DNA from: Halovenus halobia
Lineage (GTDB): Archaea > Halobacteriota > Halobacteria > Halobacteriales > Haloarculaceae
NCBI RefSeq assembly: GCF_051414135.1
Contig: NZ_JBLKOA010000004.1
Coordinates: forward strand, 62,001 to 126,000
DNA length: 64,000 bases
Direction: 5' to 3'
Shown one piece after another: positions 61,819 to 64,000 of the stretch. The notes below the pieces were generated by a model. That model saw nothing but the letters and a program-made list of their open reading frames with translations. It was not told the DNA's origin and searched no databases. Positions within the stretch are counted from its first letter, which is position 1. Each line of letters starts with the position of its first letter. The translations under genes were made by a program, and so were the position numbers.

Positions 61819-61923
61819 TTAGGTGGAGGATTCGTCGTCGGTTTCGTCGCGCTGCTCTGGCGGCCGGGTACGTGCGTACTCGGTGTGCGGTGCAAGCCAG
61901 CTTCCGTCAGTATTTCGTCTCAT
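61819..61923 (-). CDS. 34-residue small protein
   Basis: ATG 61923 to TAA 61819-61821. The peptide is polar, with SWLAPHTEYARTRPPEQ and an acidic tail. It is directly followed by the 62-residue gene. A TATA-like AAAAGTATTTAG (about 61951-61962, minus strand) lies some 30 nt before the ATG, which fits a leaderless gene, so I favour it as real. No family recognised. Confidence 0.5.
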   Translation of the reverse strand: MRRNTDGSWLAPHTEYARTRPPEQRDETDDESST

Positions 61924-62079
61924 ATCTACCTGATATCACCAAGAGTACTAAATACTTTTGGATGTATGACCGCAAAATACGAAAGTCAGTTGTTGAATAT
62001 ACTATTACTGTCCGTAGCACACTGACAAACGCAAGGAAGGATTTGGTTCTGGTGAAAACAATAGAAAACTACTCTATGG

Positions 62080-62517
62080 ATGAATCCGTATATCGAGAGC
62101 ACCATGGATTGGGAAGACATACCAGTCAGGAAGGTGATGTCCTCGCCGATACGGGAGGCTGAGGGGAGTATGCCGGCGACAGAGGCCGCGCGACTGCTCT
62201 GTGAGGAACACATCGGCTCGGTACTCGTCCGTGGCACACCGGACGGCATTCTCACTGACACAGATATCGTACGCGCGGTCAAAGACGGCAAAGAGCCTGC
62301 GACGACCACTGTTGCGGAACTGCGGAGCAGTCCGGTCGTGACCATCGCAGTCGACGCCGAGTTACAGCACGCCGCGGAACTGATGGACGAACACAGGATC
62401 AAACGACTCGTCGTCACTGAAGACGAGGAGCCAGTCGGTGTCGTGTCGACGACGGACCTGATTGGTTGTCTCTCTCCCGAACTGGAGGAGATAATCAGTG
62501 TCTTCGCGACGGATTAA
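62080..62517 (+). CDS. CBS-domain protein
   Basis: A 145-residue protein made of two CBS repeats: VRKVMSSPIREAEGSM...EEHIGSVLVRGTPDGILTDTDIVRA (about 18-75) and VAELRSSPVVTIAVDA...DEHRIKRLVVTEDEEPVGVVSTTDLI (about 80-138). CBS pairs bind adenine nucleotides and regulate partners or act as energy sensors. ATG 62080 is used; ATG 62104 is an alternative starting right at the domain. Its stop interlocks with that of the convergent zinc-ribbon membrane protein. Confidence 0.92.
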   Translation: MNPYIESTMDWEDIPVRKVMSSPIREAEGSMPATEAARLLCEEHIGSVLVRGTPDGILTDTDIVRAVKDGKEPATTTVAELRSSPVVTIAVDAELQHAAELMDEHRIKRLVVTEDEEPVGVVSTTDLIGCLSPELEEIISVFATD

Positions 62518-62846
62518 CCCGGCAGAATGACTGTCGGCAGCACAATCCAGAAAATGATGGTGCTGATAAAGACGGCGAGAATCCCGTAGGCAGAATTCGG
62601 ACTGCGGTCGTACACTTTGTAGGCGCAGTAGATCGCTGGCAACCCAGTGATTACCGGCGTCATGAAAAACCCAAAGGCCGCAATCAGTCCGCCGCCGTAC
62701 TCCCACATCGCCAGTGAGATGGTCTCCCCAGAATCAACCGGAGCACCGCAGTGGTGGCACTTGTCACTGCCACGGATGGTCTGCTTGTCACACTCCGGAC
62801 AGACCGTTCCCGTTGCAGCGTCACGCTGTGGCTGTTCGCCGGCCAT
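62514..62846 (-). CDS. Zinc-ribbon membrane protein (110 residues)
   Basis: The N-terminal half has CPECDK and CHHCGA, a zinc ribbon (about 16-34), and the C-terminal half two membrane helices (about 52-75 and 85-108). This zinc-ribbon plus short membrane domain is a common haloarchaeal layout. Function unknown. Convergent with the CBS gene, stop codons overlapping. Confidence 0.82.
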   Translation of the reverse strand: MAGEQPQRDAATGTVCPECDKQTIRGSDKCHHCGAPVDSGETISLAMWEYGGGLIAAFGFFMTPVITGLPAIYCAYKVYDRSPNSAYGILAVFISTIIFWIVLPTVILPG

Positions 62847-62884
62847 ACATCACGTTGGCGTCCAGCGTTGATAAGCGACTCCGT

Positions 62885-63232
62885 TCAGAGAAACTCCCGG
62901 ACGTCGGAGTACCACATGTCGTGTTCGTCTGTTTCGCCGATCGCCCGGGCGATTCTGACCGCTATCGCGTGCCAGCAGAGTTCTTCGGGGTCTTCCGCGT
63001 CGAGGTTGTACTCGGCGTCTTTGCAGGTGCAGCCGTCGTCCTCGACAACGTACTCGTCAGCGTGGCCGACGACGACGGTAAAGTCGCGGTACTCCTTGAC
63101 GCGGCCCTCGGAGACGGCCTCGATGGCCTGGTCGCCGCGGTCACCGTGCAAGCGCATGATACGGTCGACTGTGTCGGGGGTAAGCGTGCCCGCGTCGGCC
63201 AGTTGTCGTTCCCACTCGTCGACCGCTGTCAC
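62885..63232 (-). CDS. SWIM zinc-finger protein
   Basis: A 115-residue protein with the SWIM motif C-x-C...C-x-H: CTCKDAEYNL near residues 68-77 and CWHAIAVRIA near 86-95. SWIM domains bind DNA or proteins, in bacteria and archaea sometimes near recombination or helicase proteins; small stand-alone forms are frequent in haloarchaea. The N-terminal part is helical. 38 bp upstream of the zinc-ribbon membrane protein on the same strand. Confidence 0.86.
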   Translation of the reverse strand: MTAVDEWERQLADAGTLTPDTVDRIMRLHGDRGDQAIEAVSEGRVKEYRDFTVVVGHADEYVVEDDGCTCKDAEYNLDAEDPEELCWHAIAVRIARAIGETDEHDMWYSDVREFL

Positions 63233-63433
63233 ACCGATGGCTATGGGAGCACCACCCTAAATGGCGTCGGTCCGTCTGACGTCTGCCCGACGAACTGGGG
63301 GTCTCTCGCAGCTGACGGCTGAGACTGGACAATCGTGGGTGTCTGTCCGTACTTGCCGACGAGTCCCGGGCTGAGAGCACCGAACACTGAACCCTTATGT
63401 GCACCGGCTTCAAACCCCCACATAGAGACTCGA

Positions 63434-63838
63434 ATGAGTGATTGGATCGCGATTGGAGCGCTCGCGGTCGTCGCAGTGGTCATCCCGCTGTCGATGATGT
63501 TCATTTCGTGGTTGATTCGACCGAGCGTTCCGGAACAGGGTAAACGCGCCACCTACGAGAGCGGCGAGATTCCGACGGGCAGCAGCCGCCATGTGAAGTT
63601 CAACATCCAGTACTACATGGTCGCGCTGCTGTTCGTCATCTTCGACATCGAGACTGCCTTCATCGTCCCGTGGACGGTCATCTTCGACCGCGCAACCGGC
63701 GAGGTGGGCTTTCTGCGGGCGTTCGCGCCGATGGCGGTCTTTCTCGGACTGCTCGTCGTCGGCCTCGCGTGGGCGTGGCGCAACGGCGCAGTCGAATGGG
63801 TCCGTAGTGTGCGGGCCGAACGCCAGCGGATAGAGTAA
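63434..63838 (+). CDS. nuoA: NADH-quinone oxidoreductase subunit A
   Basis: A 134-residue membrane subunit of complex I with three helices (about 6-28, 65-88, 95-118). The conserved YESGEIPTGSSRHVKFNIQYYMVALLFVIFDIETAF segment around residues 41-76 lies at the quinone-channel entrance and is unmistakable. First gene of the nuo operon; nuoB begins 2 bp after its stop. In haloarchaea this complex probably takes electrons from ferredoxin or F420 rather than NADH. A TATA-like CCTTATGTG (about 63393-63401) sits about 33 bp upstream. Confidence 0.96.
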   Translation: MSDWIAIGALAVVAVVIPLSMMFISWLIRPSVPEQGKRATYESGEIPTGSSRHVKFNIQYYMVALLFVIFDIETAFIVPWTVIFDRATGEVGFLRAFAPMAVFLGLLVVGLAWAWRNGAVEWVRSVRAERQRIE

Positions 63839-63840
63839 TC

Positions 63841-64000
63841 ATGAGTAAAGACCAACAGCTTCACGATACGCTGGAACAGGCACAGACGAACGGGTCGACC
63901 CAGTCCGACCGGATGGGGTCGGGGGCAGACGAGCGGTTCAACTCGAAACTGCGGCAGGCCTTCGGGAGTACCCCCTTCATTCTCACCAAGTTCGACAAGT
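63841..64000 (+). CDS. nuoB: NADH-quinone oxidoreductase subunit B (partial)
   Basis: ATG 63841 runs off the window end after 53 codons. The visible part is a polar N-terminal extension (SKDQQLHDTLEQAQTNGST) and then FGSTPFILTKFDK, the usual haloarchaeal lead-in to NuoB. Cluster N2 cysteines lie beyond the window, so the call rests on position after nuoA and this N-terminus. Confidence 0.8.
   Translation, partial: MSKDQQLHDTLEQAQTNGSTQSDRMGSGADERFNSKLRQAFGSTPFILTKFDK

Noticed and set aside
1..64000. tRNA, rRNA and insertion sequences
   Set aside because: The gaps between genes were read for tRNA arms and transposase-like frames; none was convincing.

Overview
The window is 64 kb of a haloarchaeal (class Halobacteria) chromosome. 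The evidence is consistent across the window: proteins are very acidic (Asp/Glu-rich), third codon positions are G/C-rich, TATA-like boxes sit 25-40 nt before start codons that often lack a Shine-Dalgarno sequence, and the gene families are archaeal or haloarchaeal (archaeosine transglycosylase, Taw1, Pus10, GatD, CheF, PriS with GINS, Hvo_1808-type surface protein). I cannot name the genus.

Layout. 1-9.4 kb: a PQQ-type sugar dehydrogenase, a cation-diffusion facilitator, a 2027-residue modular surface protein and a small membrane protein. 9.5-21.1 kb: a sugar/envelope/iron block holding a nucleotide-sugar epimerase, a Tat-exported gluconate-dehydrogenase-like pair, glycosyltransferases, an iron(III) ABC transporter lacking its ATPase, a reversibly-glycosylated-polypeptide-like enzyme and a flippase-like membrane protein. 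Five transcription units in this block are preceded by a DtxR/IdeR-like palindrome (consensus TTTAGGCNNACCTAAA), so it looks like one iron-responsive regulon. 21.2-31.3 kb: housekeeping genes (isocitrate dehydrogenase, asparaginase-like hydrolase, methionine aminopeptidase, HIT protein, Taw1, cyclophilin, ferredoxin), two tandem acetyltransferases, an MBL hydrolase, and several zinc-ribbon proteins of 43-66 residues. 31.3-44.2 kb: information-processing genes (PolX, Mut7-C protein, TgtA, archease, PriS, GINS) mixed with a histidine kinase, acetyltransferases and conserved haloarchaeal proteins. 44.2-50.7 kb: membrane protein, orphan PstB with an overlapping upstream mini-ORF, MinD-like ATPase, DUF123 protein, Hvo_1808-like surface protein and Pus10. 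50.7-55.8 kb: a 310-bp cloverleaf-like palindromic element, two tandem CheF paralogues, a nitrilase rich in GATC sites, an acyl-CoA dehydrogenase and another palindromic element. 55.8-64 kb: HAD hydrolase, winged-helix/zinc-ribbon protein, a DpnII-type (GATC) restriction-modification pair, MBL nuclease, GatD, small conserved proteins, a CBS protein, a SWIM protein, and the start of a respiratory complex I operon (nuoA, partial nuoB).

The two strongest leads are the shared iron-box regulon linking iron uptake to glycan/sugar chemistry (10.5-21.1 kb) and the nested four-way-junction element at 50,814-51,123. A further unusual structure is a 55-bp tandem triplication of the 3' end of the isocitrate dehydrogenase gene, each unit carrying short hairpins. 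I saw no tRNA, rRNA, insertion sequence or CRISPR array.
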